Counted from the first letter of the stretch, positions 40,801 through 50,080 are shown. The stretch: 64,000 nt of DNA from Parashewanella tropica (GCF_004358445.1 NZ_CP037951.1:4054501-4118500); one strand, 5' to 3'. Notes: generated from the sequence alone by a model not told the origin. Numbers and translations: made by a program.

Positions 40801-41422
40801 TGAGCAAGTGTCGCTTTTCTGCTCTCTTATAGGTGGCAATGCCTTCCAGTTAGCCGCCTATATGAGTGATTCGCCCGAGGTCATAAAGGCTATGCTGCCT
40901 TATTGTAAAATCAATGAGCTCGCTCCCTGTGCATATTCAGCCTTGGATTTTGCATTAGAAAGAGGACACATAAACAATGTCCAACAATTACTGACTCATC
41001 AACATATCGACTTATTCCGACAAGCAGACAATCACCTGTTCATTTATAAACAGCTTCAAGGTAAAGTTTCAGATGAACGACTCAATCATGCCATTGTGCA
41101 TACCAGTGGCCACGATCCCTCCAGAGAAGCGCCTATGGATGTCAAGTCAGAGCTGGCTCCTTATAGATTTAAATGGCTGGCTCTTACGCCTGATGTCAGT
41201 CACACACTTCACCAATTTAATCAATTACTCTCAAAATGTGATGCCGACGCCCTAGTTGATGTAGAAAACACCTTTACAACAGGTTTCAATTTTAAAAACA
41301 AAGAATTAAAGCGTGGGATGATTCGAATTTTGCAAGCCCATTTAGCTGTACGGCTCAATAGAAAACCAACTCATAGGCAAAGCCATGAACGGTCAACAAC
41401 AAGGGGGCGTTCTCAACTATAA
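37835..41422 (+). CDS. Large ankyrin-like protein of unknown function
   Basis: Protein of 1195 residues, no signal peptide or clear membrane helix, not recognised as a named family. The last third carries degenerate ankyrin-like helix pairs: GSILHQCIHSNHLNAFKALI near 661, QLLLTAIKTGNVQLVEQRL near 932, GNAFQLAAYMSDSPEVIKAM near 1000 and ALDFALERGHINNVQQLL near 1037. The N-terminal 600 residues match nothing I know; one segment, LDTCTGGVQSRI near 168, recalls motifs in large effector-like proteins. The C-terminus is basic and Ser/Arg-rich. ATG 37835 lacks a clear ribosome site. It reads alone between plsB and a secreted-protein gene. A role in host interaction is speculation. Confidence 0.7.
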   Translation: MLAVDVSLRFQVRGTYRATDRVVFKSSPQKLYQVTETGKAVTFSTVLCFHQNDTYSSFKSRHTFVAFSDSYKADIKKLKKLVEKFFIQKEQKSKLQKIETFEYHLFEKSDSCKVIDQSVPDYRCCLYGEARLEFHRVVHFVEGSPLPFAMQIDLIDDMIDGLDTCTGGVQSRISEAYRKLHFSYLGANGVLKNLCSEMVKVEAQRYFTEQNRGSSYRSLGREYESHIVHHLIRSVDPMFAIEAAADDSGIGYRRKYPEHYYSHFARQVGALLTASHIMSTICERYFENLTGHLQRHRMISATNSVVDFTQIKGELLQDINLLVLEPFNSFLLDKIKLSDLLNYDGSSSGVDVRSLNLHWLGILQRQYRAHFAPMATSVCTLTASPHNRKQQQTVKPTFNVKQAWGNFFWVQHKGTQTGLNVYQILHLARRETNRNILTGYLNALEVNSLEEAKQCLSIVIFPESRTIHQLLHNHPLVQFRVFNFFNTVLEDEFIELQQQLAKNRSSKKASVDYDKLTPLRYLSKVEFQTLKSMSNNRLQLCIVVEQARRGILITSEQAMHICRLGKLELILRDNSRLAADGVNQVFSFLLKESDTFAIQILLSFIHSQNPSLDAKAETNCCPERLLLRVVTLNSFKLTAHVLKLLPPEALERELQIAPENGSILHQCIHSNHLNAFKALIACESINLNQMTAKGTALQMALSHTQYQPFLLQLLQQGRLRLFLPLQVEQKCNFELAQNEQLKILTTELTQRLKRAREALRFLPERPKTTIYQQEQQAENDWEQSWEKVESCGEINVMYELIHLSFNCHSIADVVNKIKEHPALNWQSAHVYFKNLAWCIKCSGWIANPKGNDEQTRSYIRLLPNIPKPLLACWLEFAKQLNVDSLTAAIIIHSFNENLTEHVTHQELNWLCQHPELIPLECFDRDYPQKQQHQLLLTAIKTGNVQLVEQRLVHLNENLPLAQSLPFIPLIEAVKAKQPQVAIKIIEHAPEQVSLFCSLIGGNAFQLAAYMSDSPEVIKAMLPYCKINELAPCAYSALDFALERGHINNVQQLLTHQHIDLFRQADNHLFIYKQLQGKVSDERLNHAIVHTSGHDPSREAPMDVKSELAPYRFKWLALTPDVSHTLHQFNQLLSKCDADALVDVENTFTTGFNFKNKELKRGMIRILQAHLAVRLNRKPTHRQSHERSTTRGRSQL

Positions 41423-41455
41423 ACAGATCATTGGTTTCAGCCGAGGACGTGTTAT

Positions 41456-42001
41456 TTATTTAGCTGATACCGCAATATCAAAGCTCGGTAATTGAGCACT
41501 ATTTGAGGAAATATCATCAAGCGTTGTCGTACTTTGTCCGCCAAAGCTCACATTGAACTGGTAATTATCCAATCCATAACTGTTCTTACAGTTAGCATTA
41601 GACAGAGTAAGCGCTTTGCTGGCCACAGCGTACGACATATCCATAGTACATAATGCCGTTCCTAATTTATCGGGAGCTGCACCGTCGGGCTGGAACCCTA
41701 TCAGAAAATTCACTGTGGTTGCTGAGGTGGGAATATCGTTATCTGCAGAGGCTGGTACATGGAAATCCAACGTATAATCGCCGCCTTGAGAATCCTGCTT
41801 TATGGCGTTGAAACCACCACTCATATAAAACTGTGATGAATTGGAATAATAGAGCTCTACCGGAGTTGAGGTATCCTCTTCAGCAATGGTTGCACCTTGA
41901 ACAGTAAGTTTGCCACCAATAGCCATAGGTATAAGTTGCATAGCCATGGAGTGCGTTGAGAACACCAGTAATAGACTAGTAAAAAGGCGTGATATTTTCA
42001 T
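41456..42001 (-). CDS. Secreted protein of unknown function
   Basis: Protein of 181 residues with a signal peptide (MKISRLFTSLLLVFSTHSMA). The mature part is Ser/Thr/Asn-rich with probable beta structure and two Cys (in ALCTMDM and NANCKNS) that could form a disulphide. No family is recognised; it could be a small pilin- or adhesin-like protein. ATG 42001 begins a normal signal peptide, whereas the longer in-frame ORF from 42049 does not. It converges on the ankyrin-like gene. Confidence 0.65.
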   Translation of the reverse strand: MKISRLFTSLLLVFSTHSMAMQLIPMAIGGKLTVQGATIAEEDTSTPVELYYSNSSQFYMSGGFNAIKQDSQGGDYTLDFHVPASADNDIPTSATTVNFLIGFQPDGAAPDKLGTALCTMDMSYAVASKALTLSNANCKNSYGLDNYQFNVSFGGQSTTTLDDISSNSAQLPSFDIAVSAK

Positions 42002-42096
42002 AACAGAAAGTGGTGATTGATTTGTGTAAAACGCTAACAAAGCCATCATGTCATAGCGAGTATAACCCTCTTACTATTCAGTAAATATTCAGAAAA

Positions 42097-42129
42097 AAGC
42101 CCTTCTTACGGTGATCATAAGAAGGGCTT
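42097..42129 (-). terminator. Terminator of the TonB-dependent receptor gene
   Basis: Perfect 12-bp stem AAGCCCTTCTTA with a 9-nt loop; on the minus strand it is followed by TTTT. Lies just beyond the receptor stop codon. Confidence 0.9.
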
Positions 42130-42150
42130 ATCAGTTAACGGATTAATCCA

Positions 42151-44790
42151 TTAGTATTTATAAGACACACCCAGCAATAATTGCTTTTCAGTGGCAATCC
42201 AACGGAATGGATCAGCATTGTCTTCGGCTCTCACCTCCAAATGATCTCGACGCAATAAATTTAGCGCATCTAAAGACACTCTAAATTGATCATTAATTTG
42301 ATAGGAGAATGACGCGTCCAGCTGGCCGAAACCTTCCTGCTTAACGGTTGAACTGACTAAGAAATCAGAACGATAGTTATAAGATAGACGACCTGAGAAG
42401 TCGTTTTTCTCATAAATGGCGACAAGGTTATAACTGTTGTCCGATAAACGCTCTAGCTCAATGTTTGGCAATTCTGGGTTAGGAGAAGGTACATCTGAAT
42501 CCACATAGGTGTAGTTCGCTTGTACCCCTAATCCATCAAATGGAGCGGGTAAAGAAGTAAAAAACTGCTGATAGGCTAATTCAATCCCTTTTACCGTGCC
42601 GGAACCACCATTGCGCTTACGACGAATATCAAACTCTTGACCACCAATGGTTTCTTTACTTTCTATCGTTTGTAAGAAACCATCGACTTTTTTGTAGAAT
42701 AAACCTGAAGAAAGTAACCCACCTTCTTCAAAATAGTATTCCAGTGCCAAATCTAAGCTGTCAGCGGTAAATGGGTCTAAGTCAGGATTACCACCCGAAC
42801 CACGCCCTTGTTCATAGTTCAGTGCCAATGATGGTGCTAAATCACCTAAATGCGGTCTTGCAAAGGTTCGAGAACCCGCAAATCGCAAGATCACTTCTTC
42901 TGTAAGCTCTGCATTGATGTTGAAGGAAGGTAACCACTCCGCATAATCTTTGTTATCGGTAACATCTTCATAAATCGGCTTGTTATCAGCGTCTTTATTA
43001 CCCGTATCAAAGAAATAATCTGCTGTGGTTTTGGTTTTCACATAACGCACGCCAAAGTTACCGCTAACGTAGATATCGCTGATCACAGTATCAAAATTGG
43101 CTTTTAGATACAGTGATGACACATCTTCAGAATAATCAAAGTGATCTTTTGGATTTTGGATGGTTGATTGCGAGCCAAAGCCATAGTGCTTACGAATTTC
43201 GGCATCTCTGCTCAATAAATACGTTGGGTTAATCGCCACATATTGTCCAAAGAACTGAGCACCACTGTATTTGCTCATAAAATTGTTCCAGCGACTCGGC
43301 TCAACTAATCCCAATGGATCCGTTGTGCCATAGGTTTTACCTGAAGCATCAAAAATATGGTTATTTTGGGTGTTTTTGATGGTTTCAAGTTTTGCCAGAC
43401 GAATGCCAGCTTCTAGCGAGGTAATGAGTCCCTCATCAAAAAAGTAGTCAGCATCTAGCTTAAAGGCTTTTTCATTCGCACTGAGCTGGCGACTTAAGTG
43501 ACGCCACTGCACCATATTAAAGTTGCCTTTATCCGCCACATTAAAGTCACCGAAGTCGACAGCTGGCGGTTGGTTAGGGAAACCACCTTGATTAACGGTT
43601 ACTGGTAATTTGTCCCAGTTATCACGGATCCTTGAGTTACGAAACGCCGTTTCATTGTCGGTATCGATATAACTTGCTTCTGTGCTGATCGCCCAATTAT
43701 CAAACTTGGTTTCAAATCCGACAGCGGCATCATAGGTTTTGGTATAACGATCATCAATCATGCTCAGTACATCAAACGTCATATCACTGAACTTAACGCT
43801 CTTTGCATAAGGCTTTTTAGCATTCACGCCTGTAAAGTCGGCATCAATAATGTTGGCAGCGTTAAAACCCCATACATACTCTTGACGCTTTTGCACAGAG
43901 GTATAATCGGTGTAACCACCATCAAAATAAAACTTGGTATCAGCATCTAACGCGTAATCCACACCAAGGGAATACACTTTACGCTCACGATCACCCCACG
44001 CTGGTGAAGAGTTCAGAGACTTAATTGCTTTAGCGCCTTCTGGCGCTTTGCCACTCGGGAAGTCACCTGTAATGTTGGAAAACTTGGAAACGCGAACTTG
44101 ATCTTCACGGAAGGTACGCTCTAAGTAAGAAACACCAAGGATCACCCCCAGCTTTTCATCTTCACCGTCTAAATCCCAAACATTCCCCGTAACAATCGAG
44201 CCGCGTGGTGACCACTTTTTTGAAAGCTCACTGTAATGAGATTTAACGCTACCAGCAAAAGTAAAACCATCGAGGCTCAATGCATCAGTACGTTGAATAT
44301 CCACTACGCCACCAATACCGCCCTCAATCAAATCCGCTGAAATGGATTTATACACTTTCACCGAGCCCACCAGCTCAGCAGGAATATCTTCAAAGCTGGC
44401 GAAACGGTTGATACTCACATCCGAAGAACCACCAAAGTAGTTACGGCCGTTCAGTAAGGTTGCCACTTCATCCAAACCACGAATGGCAATGCCAGAGGCT
44501 TCACCACGAGAACGGGTGATTTGAATCCCAGGAATACGCTGCAAAGACTCTGCAACGTTAATGTCAGGGAATTTACCAATGTCTTCTGCGGTGATCACAT
44601 CCGACACTTCACTTGAATCTTTCTTCTGTGAAATCGAACTTACGATACTAGAACGAAGCCCAGTAACGATGATTTTTTCAACATCTTCATTAGATTGATT
44701 GTCGGTAGGCGTATTTGCAAGTGCCAATTGAGAACCAAAAATCAGTGACAAAGAACTTGCCACCACTGTGGGAGTCAGTTTTGTTTTCAT
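42151..44790 (-). CDS. TonB-dependent receptor (TIGR01782-like)
   Basis: Outer-membrane receptor of 879 residues. A signal peptide (ending QLALA, about 24) is followed by a TonB-box-like VEKIIVTGLRSS. The plug has DIGKFPDINVAESLQRIPGI and GEASGIAIRGLDEV, the pattern of the Xanthomonas/Caulobacter-type receptors (TIGR01782) often used for carbohydrates. The barrel ends in LLLGVSYKY with a terminal aromatic residue. ATG 44790 is chosen since earlier codons do not fit a signal peptide. There is no Fur box, and no catabolic gene nearby hints at the ligand. Confidence 0.9.
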   Translation of the reverse strand: MKTKLTPTVVASSLSLIFGSQLALANTPTDNQSNEDVEKIIVTGLRSSIVSSISQKKDSSEVSDVITAEDIGKFPDINVAESLQRIPGIQITRSRGEASGIAIRGLDEVATLLNGRNYFGGSSDVSINRFASFEDIPAELVGSVKVYKSISADLIEGGIGGVVDIQRTDALSLDGFTFAGSVKSHYSELSKKWSPRGSIVTGNVWDLDGEDEKLGVILGVSYLERTFREDQVRVSKFSNITGDFPSGKAPEGAKAIKSLNSSPAWGDRERKVYSLGVDYALDADTKFYFDGGYTDYTSVQKRQEYVWGFNAANIIDADFTGVNAKKPYAKSVKFSDMTFDVLSMIDDRYTKTYDAAVGFETKFDNWAISTEASYIDTDNETAFRNSRIRDNWDKLPVTVNQGGFPNQPPAVDFGDFNVADKGNFNMVQWRHLSRQLSANEKAFKLDADYFFDEGLITSLEAGIRLAKLETIKNTQNNHIFDASGKTYGTTDPLGLVEPSRWNNFMSKYSGAQFFGQYVAINPTYLLSRDAEIRKHYGFGSQSTIQNPKDHFDYSEDVSSLYLKANFDTVISDIYVSGNFGVRYVKTKTTADYFFDTGNKDADNKPIYEDVTDNKDYAEWLPSFNINAELTEEVILRFAGSRTFARPHLGDLAPSLALNYEQGRGSGGNPDLDPFTADSLDLALEYYFEEGGLLSSGLFYKKVDGFLQTIESKETIGGQEFDIRRKRNGGSGTVKGIELAYQQFFTSLPAPFDGLGVQANYTYVDSDVPSPNPELPNIELERLSDNSYNLVAIYEKNDFSGRLSYNYRSDFLVSSTVKQEGFGQLDASFSYQINDQFRVSLDALNLLRRDHLEVRAEDNADPFRWIATEKQLLLGVSYKY

Positions 44791-44987
44791 TATCAATGTC
44801 CATATATGTTTATTTTTATAAGATACAGCATTAAATATGATAAATAATACATATAGAACAATCAACGACATTGAGGTATGTCTACTTAAAACGCAAGGTT
44901 TTTAAGTCAATAAAAAACAATGAGCTAGATTGTAGCGGTTAAATTTTAACTTCTTGAGTTCCATGCTTAATTGATTAACTCTTGCGC

Positions 44988-45003
44988 TACAGTAATTACT
45001 GTA
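44988..45003. promoter_or_regulatory. 16-bp perfect palindrome before the LexA boxes
   Basis: TACAGTAATTACTGTA, overlapping the first half of LexA box 1. It has inverted half-sites ACAG/CTGT with the wrong spacing for a LexA box. It lies between the divergent receptor and lexA genes. Confidence 0.45.
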
Positions 45004-45014
45004 TATAATACCAG
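44999..45014 (+). promoter_or_regulatory. LexA box 1 upstream of lexA
   Basis: CTGTATATAATACCAG: the LexA consensus CTGT-N8-ACAG with a single mismatch in the second half-site. Paired with box 2, as at the E. coli lexA promoter. Confidence 0.8.
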
Positions 45015-45019
45015 TAACA

Positions 45020-45035
45020 CTGTATAGACAAACAG
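45020..45035 (+). promoter_or_regulatory. LexA box 2 upstream of lexA
   Basis: CTGTATAGACAAACAG, a perfect CTGT-N8-ACAG operator ending 8 bp before the lexA ATG. Supports autoregulation of the lexA-sulA operon in the SOS response. Confidence 0.9.
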
Positions 45036-45043
45036 GCATTACG

Positions 45044-45661
45044 ATGAGACCACTGACTCCAAGACAAGCTGAAATTTTAGAGCTGATCAAAAGTAATATT
45101 TCCGAAACGGGCATGCCACCGACACGCGCAGAAATTGCTCGCCGCCTTGGATTCCGAAGTGCCAATGCTGCCGAAGAGCATTTAAAAGCCCTAGCCAAAA
45201 AGGGTTACATTGAGATCATGCCGGGAACGTCACGTGGTATTCGTCTAACACAAGAAGTTACTGAACAAGAAACAGGGCTACCTTTAATTGGTCAAGTCGC
45301 CGCTGGTGCGCCTATTCTCGCTCAAGAACATGTTGAGCAGCATTATCAAGTTGATGCTCATCTATTTAAACCTGCTGCCGACTTTTTACTGCGAGTTCGT
45401 GGTGACAGCATGAAAGACATTGGTATCTTAGAAGGTGACTTATTAGCGGTACATAAGCAGCAACAAGCCAACAATGGACAAGTCGTTGTAGCGCGCTTAG
45501 AAGACGAAGTGACTGTTAAGCGTTTTGAACAAAAGGGAAATGTCGTTTACCTACATGCAGAAAATGAAGAGTATGCCCCTATAGAAGTTGATTTAACCTA
45601 TGAGCAGTGTGAAATCGAAGGTTTAGCAGTCGGTGTGATACGCAATGGAGAATGGTTATGA
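45044..45661 (+). CDS. lexA: SOS repressor LexA
   Basis: Repressor/autoprotease of 205 residues (E. coli 202). N-terminal winged helix [18 protein letters not shown] with [20 protein letters not shown]. The self-cleavage Ala-Gly site is in [10 protein letters not shown] (near 87-88). The catalytic Ser is in [10 protein letters not shown] and the catalytic Lys in DEVTVKRF. RecA filaments trigger its cleavage and release SOS genes. Two LexA boxes precede it, and sulA overlaps its stop codon. Confidence 0.98.
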   Translation: MRPLTPRQAEILELIKSNISETGMPPTRAEIARRLGFRSANAAEEHLKALAKKGYIEIMPGTSRGIRLTQEVTEQETGLPLIGQVAAGAPILAQEHVEQHYQVDAHLFKPAADFLLRVRGDSMKDIGILEGDLLAVHKQQQANNGQVVVARLEDEVTVKRFEQKGNVVYLHAENEEYAPIEVDLTYEQCEIEGLAVGVIRNGEWL

Positions 45662-46131
45662 GTATGCAATCAATAGGAACACAACACCATCCTGGACTTT
45701 GGCAAAGTGATAATGTTTGGCAGCCTCAAGCCATTAACACTGTGCAAACTCAGTCTTATGGGCTCACTGAACTTCAAACCCTTAGTCCACAACTGGCTCA
45801 GTTGAGCCATCAAGGGCGCTGGATAGTACTGATCAATCCGCCTAGCAATGACTACAAAACGATTTTGGCAAAAGCAGGGATAGCCATAAACAAAGTACTC
45901 TTGGTTCATACCAAAGACGAAGTCGAAACCTTATGGGCAATGGAGAAGGCACTGACTTCAGGCACCAGCAGCGCCGCGATTTGTTGGACCTCAAGCTTAG
46001 ACATGAAAGATAAGCGCCGCTTACAGTTGATCACTAAAAGTGCTCGCGCCATGGGCATTATTTTCGAAACTGAAGCCGATATATCAAGCTCTATGCACAA
46101 AACGTCAACCATGACGGCTTACGCGCACTAA
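45658..46131 (+). CDS. sulA: SOS cell division inhibitor SulA
   Basis: SulA-family protein of 157 residues. The core [20 protein letters not shown] and the C-terminal segment [20 protein letters not shown] resemble SulA/RecA-fold inhibitors of FtsZ. Context is decisive: it overlaps lexA (ATGA-type overlap) and shares its LexA-controlled promoter, as in Shewanella and Pseudomonas. ATG 45658 is preferred as GGAG lies 7 bp upstream; ATG 45652 is too close to it. Confidence 0.85.
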   Translation: MSMQSIGTQHHPGLWQSDNVWQPQAINTVQTQSYGLTELQTLSPQLAQLSHQGRWIVLINPPSNDYKTILAKAGIAINKVLLVHTKDEVETLWAMEKALTSGTSSAAICWTSSLDMKDKRRLQLITKSARAMGIIFETEADISSSMHKTSTMTAYAH

Positions 46132-46752
46132 GGTTTCTGTAGTATTTGAGGCGAACTTCAATTATTACGGCATCGGTCTGAAGTTAATGACCTTTGCCTG
46201 AGAAGCAGCAGCTCTTCTTTATAGAGATAAACCTATCAGCGACTTCCTAACATTCCATAGTTTCTATTTCTCATTGTCACTGCAATTATTTTTTCATCAC
46301 TTCTAGTCTGAATTTAAGCAAAATTTCAAAAACCTTAACTTGATCAATCGGTAAGCACCAAGTATGGTAACCTGAATAATAAATTAACAATTTATTATCA
46401 TTTAATTGTTTTAATTAAAAGAAAGACATAAAAACCTAGCAAAATTCAATATGAATGCTTTGCTTAAAGTAAGGCAGAAAATTAAATCCGCTGAATTAGG
46501 TTGAAATGTCCCAGTGAAAAGCTGTCGTACTATTTGATTCGCTGTTAAGCGCCAAAGTGGAAACACCAAAGCAGTATGAAATAGCATTACCATTGTCGTA
46601 CCGGAATAGACACGTCATATCGTCTCACCTCGGAGTTGTTGGAAATTAACCACTACGCTCTTAGATATCATCAAGCTTTTGGGAACCGGAGAGTTCGCAT
46701 AGGGCTGTGGGATACTGTGTAACTCTTCTTTGTTTAGCAAAGGAGACGTCAA
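46132..46752. other. 621-bp gap before the cox operon
   Basis: AT-rich non-coding stretch that must contain the cox promoter. No RNA gene, convincing ORF, or recognisable operator is seen. Confidence 0.5.
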
Positions 46753-47874
46753 GTGAAGCGAGTGTTGTATTGTTTGTTGGGCGCACTGATGGTGCAGCCA
46801 GTTTGGGCCGAGTCGATGCGCCTGAATATGACCCAAGGGGTGACAGGGATAAGCCACGAAGTTTATCACCTGCACATGACTATTTTTTATATCTGCTGCG
46901 TTATCGGGGTGATTGTCTTTGGCGTGATGATCTACGCCATGATCATGCATCGCAAATCCAAAGGCGCTGTTGCCGCCAATTTCCATGAAAGTACCAAAGT
47001 CGAAATCTTATGGACCATCATTCCATTTGTGATTTTGATTGCCATGGCGATCCCTGCAACCAAAACCTTATTGGCGATGGAGGATCCCAGTAACTCCGAC
47101 CTCACGATTAAAATCACTGGCTCACAGTGGAAATGGCATTACGACTATTTTGATAAAGGCGTGGGCTTTTACAGTGTCCTTGCCACCCCCAGAGATCAAA
47201 TCGAAAATAAGCAAGCCAAGCAAGAACACTACTTACTTGAAGTCGATAAGCCATTAGTTCTCCCCACAGACCGTAAAATTCGTTTCTTAATGACCTCTGA
47301 CGATGTGATCCACTCGTGGTGGATGCCTGCGTTTGCGGTGAAAAAAGATGCTATTCCCGGTTTTATCAATGAAGCTTGGGCTAGAATCGACAAACCGGGG
47401 ACTTACCGAGGTCAATGTACCGAATTATGCGGTAAAGACCACGGTTTTATGCCTATTGTAGTGAAAGCCGTTGAAGGGCCAGAATTTGATACATGGCTGG
47501 CCTCGCAAAAGCAAGCGCAACTCCAAGCCGCAGCAAAAGCGAAAGCGGCTTTATCTAAAACCCTCACTAAAGACGAACTCTACAAAAAAGGCGAAAAAAT
47601 ATTTCTCGCCCACTGTGCGGCATGCCACCAGCCAACAGGCTTAGGTATTCCAGGGGTATTCCCCGCATTAAAGGGCGCTGAATATGTCTTAGGTCCAGCA
47701 GAAAAGCACATACATATTGTGAAATTTGGTTGGCCCGGCAGTGCCATGCCGCCTTTTGGTAAACAGCTGACTGCTGAAGAAATTGCGGCTGTTGTCACCT
47801 ACGAGCGTAATGCTTGGGGTAACAACGTGGGTGATGCGGTGCAAGCTGCTGATGTTGAAAAAGTTGAAAAGTAA
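46753..47874 (+). CDS. coxB: Cytochrome c oxidase subunit II with fused cytochrome c domain
   Basis: Subunit II of an aa3/caa3-type oxidase, 373 residues. Signal peptide, two membrane helices (about 35-60 and 80-105), then the CuA cupredoxin domain with HSWWMPAF and CTELCGKDHGFMPI. A C-terminal cytochrome c domain carries the haem motif CAACH near 291-295 and the distal Met region GSAMPPFG. It takes electrons from cytochrome c and passes them to subunit I. The start is GTG 46753 with AAGGAG upstream. Confidence 0.96.
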   Translation: MKRVLYCLLGALMVQPVWAESMRLNMTQGVTGISHEVYHLHMTIFYICCVIGVIVFGVMIYAMIMHRKSKGAVAANFHESTKVEILWTIIPFVILIAMAIPATKTLLAMEDPSNSDLTIKITGSQWKWHYDYFDKGVGFYSVLATPRDQIENKQAKQEHYLLEVDKPLVLPTDRKIRFLMTSDDVIHSWWMPAFAVKKDAIPGFINEAWARIDKPGTYRGQCTELCGKDHGFMPIVVKAVEGPEFDTWLASQKQAQLQAAAKAKAALSKTLTKDELYKKGEKIFLAHCAACHQPTGLGIPGVFPALKGAEYVLGPAEKHIHIVKFGWPGSAMPPFGKQLTAEEIAAVVTYERNAWGNNVGDAVQAADVEKVEK

Positions 47875-47883
47875 GGGATAACA

Positions 47884-49500
47884 ATGACTACAGCAAACCC
47901 TCAAACCAATGAAGCCGTTGAGGCGGTTCATGAAGAAACGGCTCATAATGATCATGGTCATCCACCAAAAGGCTTAATGCGCTGGATATTAACCACTAAT
48001 CATAAAGACATCGGTACTCTCTATCTGTGGTTCAGTTTAACCATGTTCTTTATTGGCGGCGCGATGGCGATGGTGATTCGAGCCGAATTATTTGAACCGG
48101 GCCTTCAATTGGTCGATCCACACTTTTTTAACCAAATGACCACAGTTCATGGCCTTATCATGGTATTTGGGGCAGTGATGCCTGCCTTTACAGGACTGGC
48201 GAACTGGCTTGTTCCCATGATGATTGGCGCACCCGATATGGCGCTGCCTAGAATGAATAACTGGAGTTTTTGGATCTTACCCTTTGCGTTTTTGATCTTA
48301 CTGAGTTCACTGTTTATGGAAGGAGGCGGCCCCGATTTCGGCTGGACCTTCTACGCCCCACTTTCCACCAAATACAGTGGTGACAGTACCGCATTATTTG
48401 TGTTTGCCATCCACATCATGGGGATCAGCTCCATCATGGGTGCCATTAACGTGATTGTGACCATTTTCAACCTGCGTGCTCCAGGCATGACATGGATGAA
48501 AATGCCATTATTCGTTTGGACTTGGTTGGTAACCGCATTCCTGTTAATCGCGGTTATGCCAGTATTGGCAGGCGCAGTGACCATGGTACTGACGGATAAA
48601 TTCTTTGGTACCAGCTTCTTTGATGCCGCAGGCGGTGGTGACCCAGTAATGTTCCAGCATATTTTCTGGTTCTTTGGTCACCCCGAAGTATACATCATGA
48701 TCCTACCGGCTTTCGGTATTGTCTCAGCCATCATTCCAGCCTTCAGCCGTAAAAAACTGTTTGGTTATTCCTCAATGGTGTACGCCGTAGCCAGTATTGC
48801 GATTTTATCTTTTGTGGTTTGGGCGCATCACATGTTCACCACAGGGATGCCGAAAGTCGCGTTGCTGTTCTTTATGTACTGCACCATGTTGATTGCAGTG
48901 CCTACTGGGGTGAAAGTCTTTAACTGGGTTGCCACCATGTGGAAAGGTTCACTCTCCTTTGAGCCGCCTATGCTATTTGCCGTCGCTTTTGTGGTGTTGT
49001 TTACCATTGGTGGTTTCTCTGGCCTGATGTTGGCGATGACGCCTGCAGATTTCCAATACCATGATACCTACTTTGTAGTAGCCCATTTCCATTATGTACT
49101 GGTGACTGGAGCCATCTTCTCCATCATGGCTGCGGCCTATTATTGGCTGCCGAAATGGACAGGACACATGTATTCCATGACTTTAGCTAAATGGCACTTC
49201 TGGTGTTCAGTGATTTCAGTGAATGTGCTGTTCTTCCCGATGCACTTCTTAGGGTTAGCGGGTATGCCACGTCGTATTCCGGATTACAACATTCAGTTTG
49301 CGAATGTGAATGAGATTGTTTCTATCGGTGGCTTTGCCTTTGGGTTATCGCAGCTATTGTTCTTGGCATTGGTGATCAAATGTTGTCGTGGCGGCGAAAA
49401 AGCACCTGCAAAACCGTGGGATGGCGCTGAGGGACTGGAATGGGAAATCCCAAGCCCTGCACCCTACCACTCATTCACCACACCGCCAGAGGTGAAGTGA
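47884..49500 (+). CDS. coxA: Cytochrome c oxidase subunit I
   Basis: Haem-copper oxidase catalytic subunit of 538 residues with 12 helices. TTVHGLIMVFG holds a haem a ligand, FWFFGHPEVYIMILP the CuB His and cross-linked Tyr, WAHHMFTTG two further CuB His, and HDTYFVVAHFHYV the haem a3 and haem a ligands. It reduces O2 to water and pumps protons. It follows coxB by 9 bp. Confidence 0.97.
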   Translation: MTTANPQTNEAVEAVHEETAHNDHGHPPKGLMRWILTTNHKDIGTLYLWFSLTMFFIGGAMAMVIRAELFEPGLQLVDPHFFNQMTTVHGLIMVFGAVMPAFTGLANWLVPMMIGAPDMALPRMNNWSFWILPFAFLILLSSLFMEGGGPDFGWTFYAPLSTKYSGDSTALFVFAIHIMGISSIMGAINVIVTIFNLRAPGMTWMKMPLFVWTWLVTAFLLIAVMPVLAGAVTMVLTDKFFGTSFFDAAGGGDPVMFQHIFWFFGHPEVYIMILPAFGIVSAIIPAFSRKKLFGYSSMVYAVASIAILSFVVWAHHMFTTGMPKVALLFFMYCTMLIAVPTGVKVFNWVATMWKGSLSFEPPMLFAVAFVVLFTIGGFSGLMLAMTPADFQYHDTYFVVAHFHYVLVTGAIFSIMAAAYYWLPKWTGHMYSMTLAKWHFWCSVISVNVLFFPMHFLGLAGMPRRIPDYNIQFANVNEIVSIGGFAFGLSQLLFLALVIKCCRGGEKAPAKPWDGAEGLEWEIPSPAPYHSFTTPPEVK

Positions 49501-49501
49501 T

Positions 49502-50080
49502 ATGACGGCCTCAACCCAATCCAATAAAAAACTGATCACCTACTTGGTGCTTGGTTGCCTTGGAATGTTTGGGTTTGGTTTTGCCTTGGTTCCCTTATAC
49601 GACATTATGTGCGATACCTTGGGGATTAATGGCAAAACGGCCACAACAGCACAAACCTATGATCAACAAGTCATTGATAAAAGCCGCACCGTCCGAATTG
49701 AGTTTATGGCTCATATTCAACCGGGGATGCAGTGGGATTTCGGTCCCACTACCAATGTTCTAGAAGTTCATCCTGGTGAACTGATCAAAACGGCGTTTGT
49801 GGCAAAAAATAATGCCTCAAGCCGTATGATTGCACAGGCCATCCCCTCTATTTCTCCCGGTTTAGGGGCAAAGTACTTTCATAAAACTGAATGTTTCTGC
49901 TTTCAGCAACAGCCAGTAGATGGTCAAAGCCCTGCGGACTTTCCGTTAGTTTTTTTTGTTGATCCACAACTACCCAAGGACATACACACCTTAACCCTTT
50001 CCTATACTTTGTATGACATCACAGAGAAAACCCTAGGTGAAGCGTTAACAGGTCCACAAGTACAAGGAGTTACTCCATGA
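49502..50080 (+). CDS. ctaG: Cytochrome c oxidase assembly protein CtaG (Cox11)
   Basis: Membrane-anchored copper chaperone of 192 residues that delivers copper to the CuB site of subunit I. One N-terminal helix (about 10-30) is followed by an immunoglobulin-like domain with the copper-binding ECFCFQQQ motif. It starts 1 bp after the coxA stop and overlaps coxC by 4 bp. Confidence 0.95.
   Translation: MTASTQSNKKLITYLVLGCLGMFGFGFALVPLYDIMCDTLGINGKTATTAQTYDQQVIDKSRTVRIEFMAHIQPGMQWDFGPTTNVLEVHPGELIKTAFVAKNNASSRMIAQAIPSISPGLGAKYFHKTECFCFQQQPVDGQSPADFPLVFFVDPQLPKDIHTLTLSYTLYDITEKTLGEALTGPQVQGVTP

Noticed and set aside
46132-46752. Possible RNA gene in the 621-bp gap before coxB
   Set aside because: No tRNA-like cloverleaf, strong terminator or riboswitch-like structure could be recognised by eye.
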